Origin: Embiotoca jacksoni
Taxonomy: Eukaryota > Chordata > Actinopteri > Embiotocidae
Length of the DNA stretch: 64,000 nucleotides
Direction of reading: 5' to 3'
Assembly: GCA_022577435.1 (NCBI GenBank)
Contig: JAKOON010000147.1
Coordinates: 86,311 to 150,310, forward strand
A model generated the notes under the pieces. That model ran no database searches. It was given only the letters and a program-made list of their open reading frames with translations, and was not told the origin of the DNA. Both the position numbers and the translations under genes were made by a program. Below are positions 11,031 through 23,458 of this stretch, one piece after another (within the stretch, counting starts at the first letter, position 1; every line of letters starts with the position of its first letter).

Positions 11031-14000
11031 GTACTATGGCAAATGGGATAAACTACAAGGACAAAGTGGTTTCACGTCACTTTGTGTGGACAATTTCACA
11101 GGAAACACAATGTTTCAAAAACAGCCTTATCTCAGCGAGAGATGCTCAAACACAGCATAAAACTGCATTACAGTGCCACGGCTTAAATTAAGTGTTTACG
11201 AACAAATTTCTTCATCAGTACTATGGCAAATGGGATAAACTACAAGGACAAAGTGGTTTCACGTCACTTTGTGTGGACAATTTCACAGGAAACACAATGT
11301 TTCAAAAACAGCCTTATCTCAGCGAGAGAAGCTCAAAAACAGCATAAACCTGCATTACAGTGCCACGGCTTAAGCTCATTGTTTACGAACAAATTTTTTC
11401 AGACGTACTATGGCAAATGGGATAAAATACATGGACAAAGTGGCTTCAAGTCACTTTGTGTGGACAATTTCACAGGAAACACAATGTTTCAAAAACAGCC
11501 TTATCTCAGCGAGAGAAGCTCAAAAACAGCATAAAACTGCATTACAGTGCCATGGCTTAAACTAAGTGTTTACGAACAAATTTCTTCATCAGTATTATGG
11601 CAAATGAGATAAACTACTTGGACAAAGTGGCTTCAAGTCACTTTGTGTGGACAATTTCACAGGAAACACAATGTTTCAAAAACAGCCTTATCTCAGCGAG
11701 AGAAGCTCAAATACAGCATAAAACTGCATTATAGTGCCACGGCTTAAACTAAGTGTTTACGAACAAATTTCTTTATCAGCAAATGGGATACACTACATGG
11801 CCAAAGTGGCTTCACTTTGTATCTGCAATTACACAGAAAACAGCATTTCAAGTCTCACTTTCTCAGCCTAATGTAAAACTGCATCACAGCGCCACGGCTT
11901 AAACTAAGTGTTTACAAACAAGTGTCATACTCAGAACTTTGGCAAATGGGATAAACTACATGGGCAAAGTGGCTTCAAGTCACTTTCTGTGGACAATTTC
12001 ACAGGAAACACAATGTTTCAAAAACAGCCTTATCTCAGCGAGAGAAGCTCAAAAACAGCATAAAAATGCATTACAGTGCCACGGCTTAAATTAAGTGTTT
12101 ACGAACAAATTTCTTCATCAGTACTATGGCAAATGGGATAAACTACAAGGACAAAGTGGTTTCACGTCACTTTGTGTGGACAATTTCACAGGAAACACAA
12201 TGTTTCAAAAACAGCCTTATCTCAGCGAGAGAAGCTCAAATACAGCATAAAACTGCATTACAGTGCCACGGCTTAAACTAAGTGTTTACGAACAAATTTC
12301 TTTATCAGCAAATGGGATACACTACATGGCCAAAGTGGCTTCACTTTGTATCTGCAATTACACAGAAAACAGCATTTCAAGTCTCACTTTCTCAGCCTAA
12401 TGTAAAACAGCATCACAGCGCCACGGCTTAAACTAAGTGTTTACAAACAAGTTTCATACTCAGACCTATGGCAAATGGGATAAACTACAAGGACAAAGTG
12501 GTTTCACGTCACTTTGTGTGGACAATTTCACAGGAAACACAATGTTTCAAAAACAGCCTTATCTCAGCGAGAGAAGCTCAAAAACAGCATAAAACTGCAT
12601 TACAGTGCCACGGCTTAAACTAAGTGTTTACGAACAAATTTCTTCATCAGTACTATGGCAAATGAGATAAACTACTTGGACAAAGTGGCTTCAAGTCACT
12701 TTGTGTGGACAATTTCACAGGAAACACAATGTTTCAAAAACAGCCTTATCTCAGCGAGAGAAGCTCAAATACAGCATAAAACTGCATTACAGTGCCACGG
12801 CTTAAATTAAGTGTTTACGAACAAATTTCTTCATCAGTACTATGGCAAATGGGATAAACTACAAGGACAAAGTGGTTTCACGTCACTTTGTGTGGACAAT
12901 TTCACAGGAAACACAATGTTTCAAAAACAGCCTTATCTCAGCGAGAGAAGCTCAAAAACAGCATAAACCTGCATTACAGTGCCATGGCTTAAGCTAATTG
13001 TTTACGAACAAATTTTTTCAGACGTACTATGGCAAATGGGATAAAATACATGGACAAAGTGGCTTCATGTCACTTTGTGTGGACAATTTCACAGGAAACA
13101 CAATGTTTCAAAAACAGCCTTATCTCAGTGAGAGAAGCTCAAAAACAGCATAAAACTGCATTACAGTGCCACGGCTTAAACTAAGTGTTTACGAACAAAT
13201 TTCTTCATCAGTACTATGGCAAATGAGATAAACTACTTGGACAAAGTGGTTTCAAGTCACTTTGTGTGGACAATTTCACAGGAAACACAATGTTTCAAAA
13301 ACAGCCTTATCTCAGCGAGAGAAGCTCAAAAACAGCATAAAAATGCATTACAGTGCCACGGCTTAAATTAAGTGTTTACGAACAAATTTCTTCATCAGTA
13401 CTATGGCAAATGGGATAAACTACAAGGACAAAGTGGTTTCACGTCACTTTGTGTGGACAATTTCACAGGAAACACAATGTTTCAAAAACAGCCTTATCTC
13501 AGCGAGAGAAGCTCAAAAACAGCATAAACCTGCATTACAGTGCCATGGCTTAAGCTAATTGTTTACGAACAAATTTTTTCAGACGTACTATGGCAAATGG
13601 GATAAAATACATGGACAAAGTGGCTTCATGTCACTTTGTGTGGACAATTTCACAGGAAACACAATGTTTCAAAAACAGCCTTATCTCAGTGAGAGAAGCT
13701 CAAAAACAGCATAAAACTGCATTACAGTGCCACGGCTTAAACTAAGTGTTTACGAACAAATTTCTTCATCAGTACTATGGCAAATGAGATAAACTACTTG
13801 GACAAAGTGGTTTCAAGTCACTTTGTGTGGACAATTTCACAGGAAACACAATGTTTCAAAAACAGCCTTATCTCAGCGAGAGAAGCTCAAAAACAGCATA
13901 AAAATGCATTACAGTGCCACGGCTTAAATTAAGTGTTTACGAACAAATTTCTTCATCAGTACTATGGCAAATGGGATAAACTACAAGGACAAAGTGGTTT

Positions 14001-14519
14001 CACGTCACTTTGTGTGGACAATTTCACAGGAAACACAATGTTTCAAAAACAGCCTTATCTCAGCGAGAGAAGCTCAAAAACAGCATAAACCTGCATTACA
14101 GTGCCATGGCTTAAGCTAATTGTTTACGAACAAATTTTTTCAGACGTACTATGGCAAATGGGATAAAATACATGGACAAAGTGGCTTCATGTCACTTTGT
14201 GTGGACAATTTCACAGGAAACACAATGTTTCAAAAACAGCCTTATCTCAGTGAGAGAAGCTCAAAAACAGCATAAAACTGCATTACAGTGCCACGGCTTA
14301 AACTAAGTGTTTACGAACAAATTTCTTCATCAGTACTATGGCAAATGAGATAAACTACTTGGACAAAGTGGTTTCAAGTCACTTTGTGTGGACAATTTCA
14401 CAGGAAACACAATGTTTCAAAAACAGCCTTATCTCAGCGAGAGAAGCTCAAAAACAGCATAAAAATGCATTACAGTGCCACGGCTTAAATTAAGTGTTTA
14501 CGAACAAATTTCTTCATCA
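11031..14519 (+). repeat. 19-monomer HOR unit, 3489 bp
   Basis: Order: D E F G Ha I D3 Hb L J (ABC)x3. The D at 11031 has gagatgctcaaacac, one base different from the other three gatgct copies (2434, 8290, 14520). Relative to the neighbouring units, D2-E2-F2-K is missing between I and D3, so five monomers are reduced to one. D2 and D3 are nearly identical, which makes an unequal exchange between them the likely cause. Confidence 0.9.
12837..14519 (+). repeat. Trimer HOR (A-B-C), 561 bp x 3
   Basis: A monomers are at 12837, 13398 and 13959, each followed by B and C. The block is flanked by J upstream and by D (gagatgctc) downstream, the same context as the blocks ending at 2433 and 8289. Copy number therefore differs between homologous blocks: four, about two and two-thirds, and three. 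Confidence 0.94.
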
Positions 14520-17500
14520 GTACTATGGCAAATGGGATAAACTACAAGGACAAAGTGGTTTCACGTCACTTTGTGTGGACAATTTCACAGGAAACACAAT
14601 GTTTCAAAAACAGCCTTATCTCAGCGAGAGATGCTCAAATACAGCATAAAACTGCATTACAGTGCCACGGCTTAAATTAAGTGTTTACGAACAAATTTCT
14701 TCATCAGTACTATGGCAAATGGGATAAACTACAAGGACAAAGTGGTTTCACGTCACTTTGTGTGGACAATTTCACAGGAAACACAATGTTTCAAAAACAG
14801 CCTTATCTCAGCGAGAGAAGCTCAAAAACAGCATAAACCTGCATTACAGTGCCACGGCTTAAGCTCATTGTTTACGAACAAATTTTTTCAGACGTACTAT
14901 GGCAAATGGGATAAAATACATGGACAAAGTGGCTTCAAGTCACTTTGTGTGGACAATTTCACAGGAAACACAATGTTTCAAAAACAGCCTTATCTCAGCG
15001 AGAGAAGCTCAAAAACAGCATAAAACTGCATTACAGTGCCATGGCTTAAACTAAGTGTTTACGAACAAATTTCTTCATCAGTATTATGGCAAATGAGATA
15101 AACTACTTGGACAAAGTGGCTTCAAGTCACTTTGTGTGGACAATTTCACAGGAAACACAATGTTTCAAAAACAGCCTTATCTCAGCGAGAGAAGCTCAAA
15201 TACAGCATAAAACTGCATTATAGTGCCACGGCTTAAACTAAGTGTTTACGAACAAATTTCTTTATCAGCAAATGGGATACACTACATGGCCAAAGTGGCT
15301 TCACTTTGTATCTGCAATTACACAGAAAACAGCATTTCAAGTCTCACTTTCTCAGCCTAATGTAAAACTGCATCACAGCGCCACGGCTTAAACTAAGTGT
15401 TTACAAACAAGTGTCATACTCAGAACTTTGGCAAATGGGATAAACTACATGGGCAAAGTGGCTTCAAGTCACTTTCTGTGGACAATTTCACAGGAAACAC
15501 AATGTTTCAAAAACAGCCTTATCTCAGCGAGAGAAGCTCAAAAACAGCATAAAAATGCATTACAGTGCCACGGCTTAAATTAAGTGTTTACGAACAAATT
15601 TCTTCATCAGTACTATGGCAAATGGGATAAACTACAAGGACAAAGTGGTTTCACGTCACTTTGTGTGGACAATTTCACAGGAAACACAATGTTTCAAAAA
15701 CAGCCTTATCTCAGCGAGAGAAGCTCAAATACAGCATAAAACTGCATTACAGTGCCACGGCTTAAATTAAGTGTTTACGAACAAATTTCTTCATCAGTAC
15801 TACGGCAAATGGGATAAACTACAAGGACAAAGTGGTTTCACGTCACTTTGTGTGGACAATTTCACAGGAAACACAATGTTTCAAAAACAGCCTTATCTCA
15901 GCGAGAGAAGCTCAAAAACAGCATAAACCTGCATTACAGTGCCACGGCTTAAGCTCATTGTTTACGAACAAATTTTTTCAGACGTACTATGGCAAATGGG
16001 ATAAAAGACATGGACAAAGTGGCTTCAAGTCACTTTGTGTGGACAATTTCACAGGAAACACAATGTTTCAAAAACAGCCTTATCTCAGCGAGAGAAGCTC
16101 AAATACAGCATAAAACTGCATTACAGTGCCACGGCTTAAATTAAGTGTTTACGAACAAATTTCTTCATCAGTACTATGGCAAATGGGATAAACTACAAGG
16201 ACAAAGTGGTTTCACATCACTTTGTGTGGACAATTTCACAGGAAACACAATGTTTCAAAAACAGCCTTATCTCAGCGAGAGAAGCTCAAAAACAGCATAA
16301 ACCTGCATTACAGTGCCACGGCTTAAATTAAGTGTTTACGAACAAATTTCTTCATCAGTACTATGGCAAATGGGATAAACTACAAGGACAAAGTGGTTTC
16401 ACGTCACTTTGTGTGGACAATTTCACAGGAAACACAATGTTTCAAAAACAGCCTTATCTCAGCGAGAGAAGCTCAAATACAGCATAAAACTGCATTACAG
16501 TGCCACGGCTTAAACTAAGTGTTTACGAACAAATTTCTTTATCAGCAAATGGGATACACTACATGGCCAAAGTGGCTTCACTTTGTATCTGCAATTACAC
16601 AGAAAACAGCATTTCAAGTCTCACTTTCTCAGCCTAATGTAAAACAGCATCACAGCGCCACGGCTTAAACTAAGTGTTTACAAACAAGTTTCATACTCAG
16701 ACCTATGGCAAATGGGATAAACTACATGAACAAAGTGGTTTCAAGTCACTTTGTGTGGACAATTTCACAGGAAACACAATGTTTCAAAAACAGCCTTATC
16801 TCAGCGAGAGAAGCTCAAAAACAGCATAAAACTGCATTACAGTTCCACGGCTTAAGCTAATTGTTTACGAACAAATTTTTTCAGACGTACTATGGCAAAT
16901 GGGATAAAAGACATGGACAAAGTGGCTTCAAGTCACTTTGTGTGGACAATTTCACAGGAAACACAATGTTTCAAAAACAGCCTTATCTCAGCGAGAGAAG
17001 CTCAACTACAGCATAAAACTGCATTATAGTGCCACGGCTTAAACTAAGTGTTTACGAACAAATTTCTTCATCAGTACTATGGCAAATGAGATAAACTACT
17101 TGGACAAAGTGGCTTCAAGTCACTTTGTGTGGACAATTTCACAGGAAACACAATGTTTCAAAAACAGCCTTATCTCAGCGAGAGAAGCTCAAATACAGCA
17201 TAAAACTGCATTACAGTGCCACGGCTTAAACTAAGTGTTTACGAACAAATTTCTTTATCAGCAAATGGGATACACTACATGGCCAAAGTGGCTTCACTTT
17301 GTATCTGCAATTACACAGAAAACAGCATTTCAAGTCTCACTTTCTAAGCCTAATGTAAAACTGCATCACAGCGCCACGGCTTAAACTAAGTGTTTACAAA
17401 CAAGTGTCATACTCAGAACTTTGGCAAATGGGATAAACTACATGGGCAAAGTGGCTTCAAGTCACTTTCTGTGGACAATTTCACAGGAAACACAATGTTT

Positions 17501-17976
17501 CAAAAACAGCCTTATCTCAGCGAGAGAAGCTCAAAAACAGCATAAAAATGCATTACAGTGCCACGGCTTAAATTAAGTGTTTACGAACAAATTTCTTCAT
17601 CAGTACTATGGCAAATGGGATAAAATACATGGACAAAGTGGCTTCATGTCACTTTGTGTGGACAATTTCACAGGAAACACAATGTTTCAAAAACAGCCTT
17701 ATCTCAGTGAGAGAAGCTCAAAAACAGCATAAAACTGCATTACAGTGCCACGGCTTAAACTAAGTGTTTACGAACAAATTTCTTCATCAGTACTATGGCA
17801 AATGAGATAAACTACTTGGACAAAGTGGTTTCAAGTCACTTTGTGTGGACAATTTCACAGGAAACACAATGTTTCAAAAACAGCCTTATCTCAGCGAGAG
17901 AAGCTCAAAAACAGCATAAAAATGCATTACAGTGCCACGGCTTAAATTAAGTGTTTACGAACAAATTTCTTCATCA
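14520..17976 (+). repeat. 19-monomer HOR unit, 3457 bp
   Basis: Order: D E F G Ha I D2 E2 F2 K D3 Hb M N P Hc I B C. Three short monomers give 19x187-96 = 3457 bp. It follows the inferred master order as far as I at 17416, then skips L-J-A and joins directly to B at 17603. It holds the last D with gagatgctc in the window; downstream D copies read gagaagctc. Confidence 0.9.
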
Positions 17977-20001
17977 GTACTATGGCAAATGGGATAAACT
18001 ACAAGGACAAAGTGGTTTCACGTCACTTTGTGTGGACAATTTCACAGGAAACACAATGTTTCAAAAACAGCCTTATCTCAGCGAGAGAAGCTCAAATACA
18101 GCATAAAACTGCATTACAGTGCCACGGCTTAAATTAAGTGTTTACGAACAAATTTCTTCATCAGTACTATGGCAAATGGGATAAACTACAAGGACAAAGT
18201 GGTTTCACGTCACTTTGTGTGGACAATTTCACAGGAAACACAATGTTTCAAAAACAGCCTTATCTCAGCGAGAGAAGCTCAAAAACAGCATAAACCTGCA
18301 TTACAGTGCCACGGCTTAAGCTCATTGTTTACGAACAAATTTTTTCAGACGTACTATGGCAAATGGGATAAAATACATGGACAAAGTGGCTTCAAGTCAC
18401 TTTGTGTGGACAATTTCACAGGAAACACAATGTTTCAAAAACAGCCTTATCTCAGCGAGAGAAGCTCAAAAACAGCATAAAACTGCATTACAGTGCCATG
18501 GCTTAAACTAAGTGTTTACGAACAAATTTCTTCATCAGTATTATGGCAAATGAGATAAACTACTTGGACAAAGTGGCTTCAAGTCACTTTGTGTGGACAA
18601 TTTCACAGGAAACACAATGTTTCAAAAACAGCCTTATCTCAGCGAGAGAAGCTCAAATACAGCATAAAACTGCATTATAGTGCCACGGCTTAAACTAAGT
18701 GTTTACGAACAAATTTCTTTATCAGCAAATGGGATACACTACATGGCCAAAGTGGCTTCACTTTGTATCTGCAATTACACAGAAAACAGCATTTCAAGTC
18801 TCACTTTCTCAGCCTAATGTAAAACTGCATCACAGCGCCACGGCTTAAACTAAGTGTTTACAAACAAGTGTCATACTCAGAACTTTGGCAAATGGGATAA
18901 ACTACATGGGCAAAGTGGCTTCAAGTCACTTTCTGTGGACAATTTCACAGGAAACACAATGTTTCAAAAACAGCCTTATCTCAGCGAGAGAAGCTCAAAA
19001 ACAGCATAAAAATGCATTACAGTGCCACGGCTTAAATTAAGTGTTTACGAACAAATTTCTTCATCAGTACTATGGCAAATGGGATAAACTACAAGGACAA
19101 AGTGGTTTCACGTCACTTTGTGTGGACAATTTCACAGGAAACACAATGTTTCAAAAACAGCCTTATCTCAGCGAGAGAAGCTCAAATACAGCATAAAACT
19201 GCATTACAGTGCCACGGCTTAAATTAAGTGTTTACGAACAAATTTCTTCATCAGTACTACGGCAAATGGGATAAACTACAAGGACAAAGTGGTTTCACGT
19301 CACTTTGTGTGGACAATTTCACAGGAAACACAATGTTTCAAAAACAGCCTTATCTCAGCGAGAGAAGCTCAAAAACAGCATAAACCTGCATTACAGTGCC
19401 ACGGCTTAAGCTCATTGTTTACGAACAAATTTTTTCAGACGTACTATGGCAAATGGGATAAAATACATGGACAAAGTGGCTTCAAGTCACTTTGTGTGGA
19501 CAATTTCACAGGAAACACAATGTTTCAAAAACAGCCTTATCTCAGCGAGAGAAGCTCAAAAACAGCATAAAACTGCATTACAGTTCCACGGCTTAAGCTA
19601 ATTGTTTACGAACAAATTTTTTCAGACGTACTATGGCAAATGGGATAAAAGACATGGACAAAGTGGCTTCAAGTCACTTTGTGTGGACAATTTCACAGGA
19701 AACACAATGTTTCAAAAACAGCCTTATCTCAGCGAGAGAAGCTCAAAAACAGCATAAAACTGCATTACAGTTCCACGGCTTAAGCTAATTGTTTACGAAC
19801 AAATTTTTTCAGACGTACTATGGCAAATGGGATAAAAGACATGGACAAAGTGGCTTCAAGTCACTTTGTGTGGACAATTTCACAGGAAACACAATGTTTC
19901 AAAAACAGCCTTATCTCAGCGAGAGAAGCTCAAAAACAGCATAAACCTGCATTACAGTGCCATGGCTTAAGCTAATTGTTTACGAACAAATTTTTTCATC
20001 A
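17977..20001 (+). repeat. 11-monomer unit ending in three successive chimeras, 2025 bp
   Basis: Order: D2 E F G Ha I D2 E2, then three hybrids. At 19441 the monomer starts as F (aaaatacatgg) and ends as M (gttccacgg, cttaagcta). At 19628 it starts as N (aaaagacatgg) and ends as M. At 19815 it starts as N, continues as A (cctgc, gccatgg, cttaagcta), and ends ttttttcatca, a mixed junction seen nowhere else. This is a hotspot of rearrangement. Confidence 0.87.
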
Positions 20002-23000
20002 GTACTATGGCAAATGGGATAAACTACAAGGACAAAGTGGTTTCACGTCACTTTGTGTGGACAATTTCACAGGAAACACAATGTTTCAAAAACAGCCTTA
20101 TCTCAGCGAGAGAAGCTCAAAAACAGCATAAACCTGCATTACAGTGCCACGGCTTAAGCTCATTGTTTACGAACAAATTTTTTCAGACGTACTATGGCAA
20201 ATGGGATAAAATACATGGACAAAGTGGCTTCAAGTCACTTTGTGTGGACAATTTCACAGGAAACACAATGTTTCAAAAACAGCCTTATCTCAGCGAGAGA
20301 AGCTCAAAAACAGCATAAAACTGCATTACAGTGCCATGGCTTAAACTAAGTGTTTACGAACAAATTTCTTCATCAGTATTATGGCAAATGAGATAAACTA
20401 CTTGGACAAAGTGGCTTCAAGTCACTTTGTGTGGACAATTTCACAGGAAACACAATGTTTCAAAAACAGCCTTATCTCAGCGAGAGAAGCTCAAATACAG
20501 CATAAAACTGCATTATAGTGCCACGGCTTAAACTAAGTGTTTACGAACAAATTTCTTTATCAGCAAATGGGATACACTACATGGCCAAAGTGGCTTCACT
20601 TTGTATCTGCAATTACACAGAAAACAGCATTTCAAGTCTCACTTTCTCAGCCTAATGTAAAACTGCATCACAGCGCCACGGCTTAAACTAAGTGTTTACA
20701 AACAAGTGTCATACTCAGAACTTTGGCAAATGGGATAAACTACATGGGCAAAGTGGCTTCAAGTCACTTTCTGTGGACAATTTCACAGGAAACACAATGT
20801 TTCAAAAACAGCCTTATCTCAGCGAGAGAAGCTCAAAAACAGCATAAAAATGCATTACAGTGCCACGGCTTAAATTAAGTGTTTACGAACAAATTTCTTC
20901 ATCAGTACTATGGCAAATGGGATAAACTACAAGGACAAAGTGGTTTCACGTCACTTTGTGTGGACAATTTCACAGGAAACACAATGTTTCAAAAACAGCC
21001 TTATCTCAGCGAGAGAAGCTCAAATACAGCATAAAACTGCATTACAGTGCCACGGCTTAAATTAAGTGTTTACGAACAAATTTCTTCATCAGTACTACGG
21101 CAAATGGGATAAACTACAAGGACAAAGTGGTTTCACGTCACTTTGTGTGGACAATTTCACAGGAAACACAATGTTTCAAAAACAGCCTTATCTCAGCGAG
21201 AGAAGCTCAAAAACAGCATAAACCTGCATTACAGTGCCACGGCTTAAACTAAGTGTTTACGAACAAATTTCTTTATCAGCAAATGGGATACACTACATGG
21301 CCAAAGTGGCTTCACTTTGTATCTGCAATTACACAGAAAACAGCATTTCAAGTCTCACTTTCTCAGCCTAATGTAAAACAGCATCACAGCGCCACGGCTT
21401 AAACTAAGTGTTTACAAACAAGTTTCATACTCAGACCTATGGCAAATGGGATAAACTACATGGACAAAGTGGCTTCAAGTCACTTTGTGTGGACAATTTC
21501 ACAGGAAACACAATGTTTCAAAAACAGCCTTATCTCAGCGAGAGAAGCTCAAAAACAGCATAAAACTGCATTACAGTTCCACGGCTTAAGCTAATTGTTT
21601 ACGAACAAATTTTTTCAGACGTACTATGGCAAATGGGATAAAAGACATGGACAAAGTGGCTTCAAGTCACTTTGTGTGGACAATTTCACAGGAAACACAA
21701 TGTTTCAAAAACAGCCTTATCTCAGCGAGAGAAGCTCAACTACAGTATAAAACTGCATTATAGTGCCACGGCTTAAACTAAGTGTTTACGAACAAATTTC
21801 TTCATCAGTACTATGGCAAATGAGATAAACTACTTGGACAAAGTGGCTTCAAGTCACTTTGTGTGGACAATTTCACAGGAAACACAATGTTTCAAAAACA
21901 GCCTTATCTCAGCGAGAGAAGCTCAAATACAGCATAAAACTGCATTACAGTGCCACGGCTTAAACTAAGTGTTTACGAACAAATTTCTTTATCAGCAAAT
22001 GGGATACACTACATGGCCAAAGTGGCTTCACTTTGTATCTGCAATTACACAGAAAACAGCATTTCAAGTCTCACTTTCTAAGCCTAATGTAAAACTGCAT
22101 CACAGCGCCACGGCTTAAACTAAGTGTTTACAAACAAGTGTCATACTCAGAACTTTGGCAAATGGGATAAACTACATGGGCAAAGTGGCTTCAAGTCACT
22201 TTCTGTGGACAATTTCACAGGAAACACAATGTTTCAAAAACAGCCTTATCTCAGCGAGAGAAGCTCAAAAACAGCATAAAAATGCATTACAGTGCCACGG
22301 CTTAAATTAAGTGTTTACGAACAAATTTCTTCATCAGTACTATGGCAAATGGGATAAACTACAAGGACAAAGTGGTTTCACGTCACTTTGTGTGGACAAT
22401 TTCACAGGAAACACAATGTTTCAAAAACAGCCTTATCTCAGCGAGAGAAGCTCAAAAACAGCATAAAACTGCATTACAGTGCCACGGCTTAAACTAAGTG
22501 TTTACGAACAAATTTCTTCATCAGTACTATGGCAAATGAGATAAACTACTTGGACAAAGTGGCTTCAAGTCACTTTGTGTGGACAATTTCACAGGAAACA
22601 CAATGTTTCAAAAACAGCCTTATCTCAGCGAGAGAAGCTCAAATACAGCATAAAACTGCATTACAGTGCCACGGCTTAAATTAAGTGTTTACGAACAAAT
22701 TTCTTCATCAGTACTATGGCAAATGGGATAAACTACAAGGACAAAGTGGTTTCACGTCACTTTGTGTGGACAATTTCACAGGAAACACAATGTTTCAAAA
22801 ACAGCCTTATCTCAGCGAGAGAAGCTCAAAAACAGCATAAACCTGCATTACAGTGCCATGGCTTAAGCTAATTGTTTACGAACAAATTTTTTCAGACGTA
22901 CTATGGCAAATGGGATAAAATACATGGACAAAGTGGCTTCATGTCACTTTGTGTGGACAATTTCACAGGAAACACAATGTTTCAAAAACAGCCTTATCTC

Positions 23001-23458
23001 AGTGAGAGAAGCTCAAAAACAGCATAAAACTGCATTACAGTGCCACGGCTTAAACTAAGTGTTTACGAACAAATTTCTTCATCAGTACTATGGCAAATGA
23101 GATAAACTACTTGGACAAAGTGGTTTCAAGTCACTTTGTGTGGACAATTTCACAGGAAACACAATGTTTCAAAAACAGCCTTATCTCAGCGAGAGAAGCT
23201 CAAAAACAGCATAAAAATGCATTACAGTGCCACGGCTTAAATTAAGTGTTTACGAACAAATTTCTTCATCAGTACTATGGCAAATGGGATAAACTACAAG
23301 GACAAAGTGGTTTCACGTCACTTTGTGTGGACAATTTCACAGGAAACACAATGTTTCAAAAACAGCCTTATCTCAGCGAGAGAAGCTCAAATACAGCATA
23401 AAACTGCATTACAGTGCCACGGCTTAAATTAAGTGTTTACGAACAAATTTCTTCATCA
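20002..23458 (+). repeat. 19-monomer HOR unit, 3457 bp
   Basis: Order: E F G Ha I D2 E2/D3 Hb M' N P Hc I L J A B C D2. The monomer at 21092 starts tactacgg with cctgc (E2) but ends cttaaacta and tttctttatca (D3), so F2 and K have been lost. M' at 21434 reads catggac and ggcttcaag instead of catgaac and gtttcaag. N at 21621 has a private cagtataaaac. One A-B-C trimer lies at 22711-23271. Confidence 0.88.
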
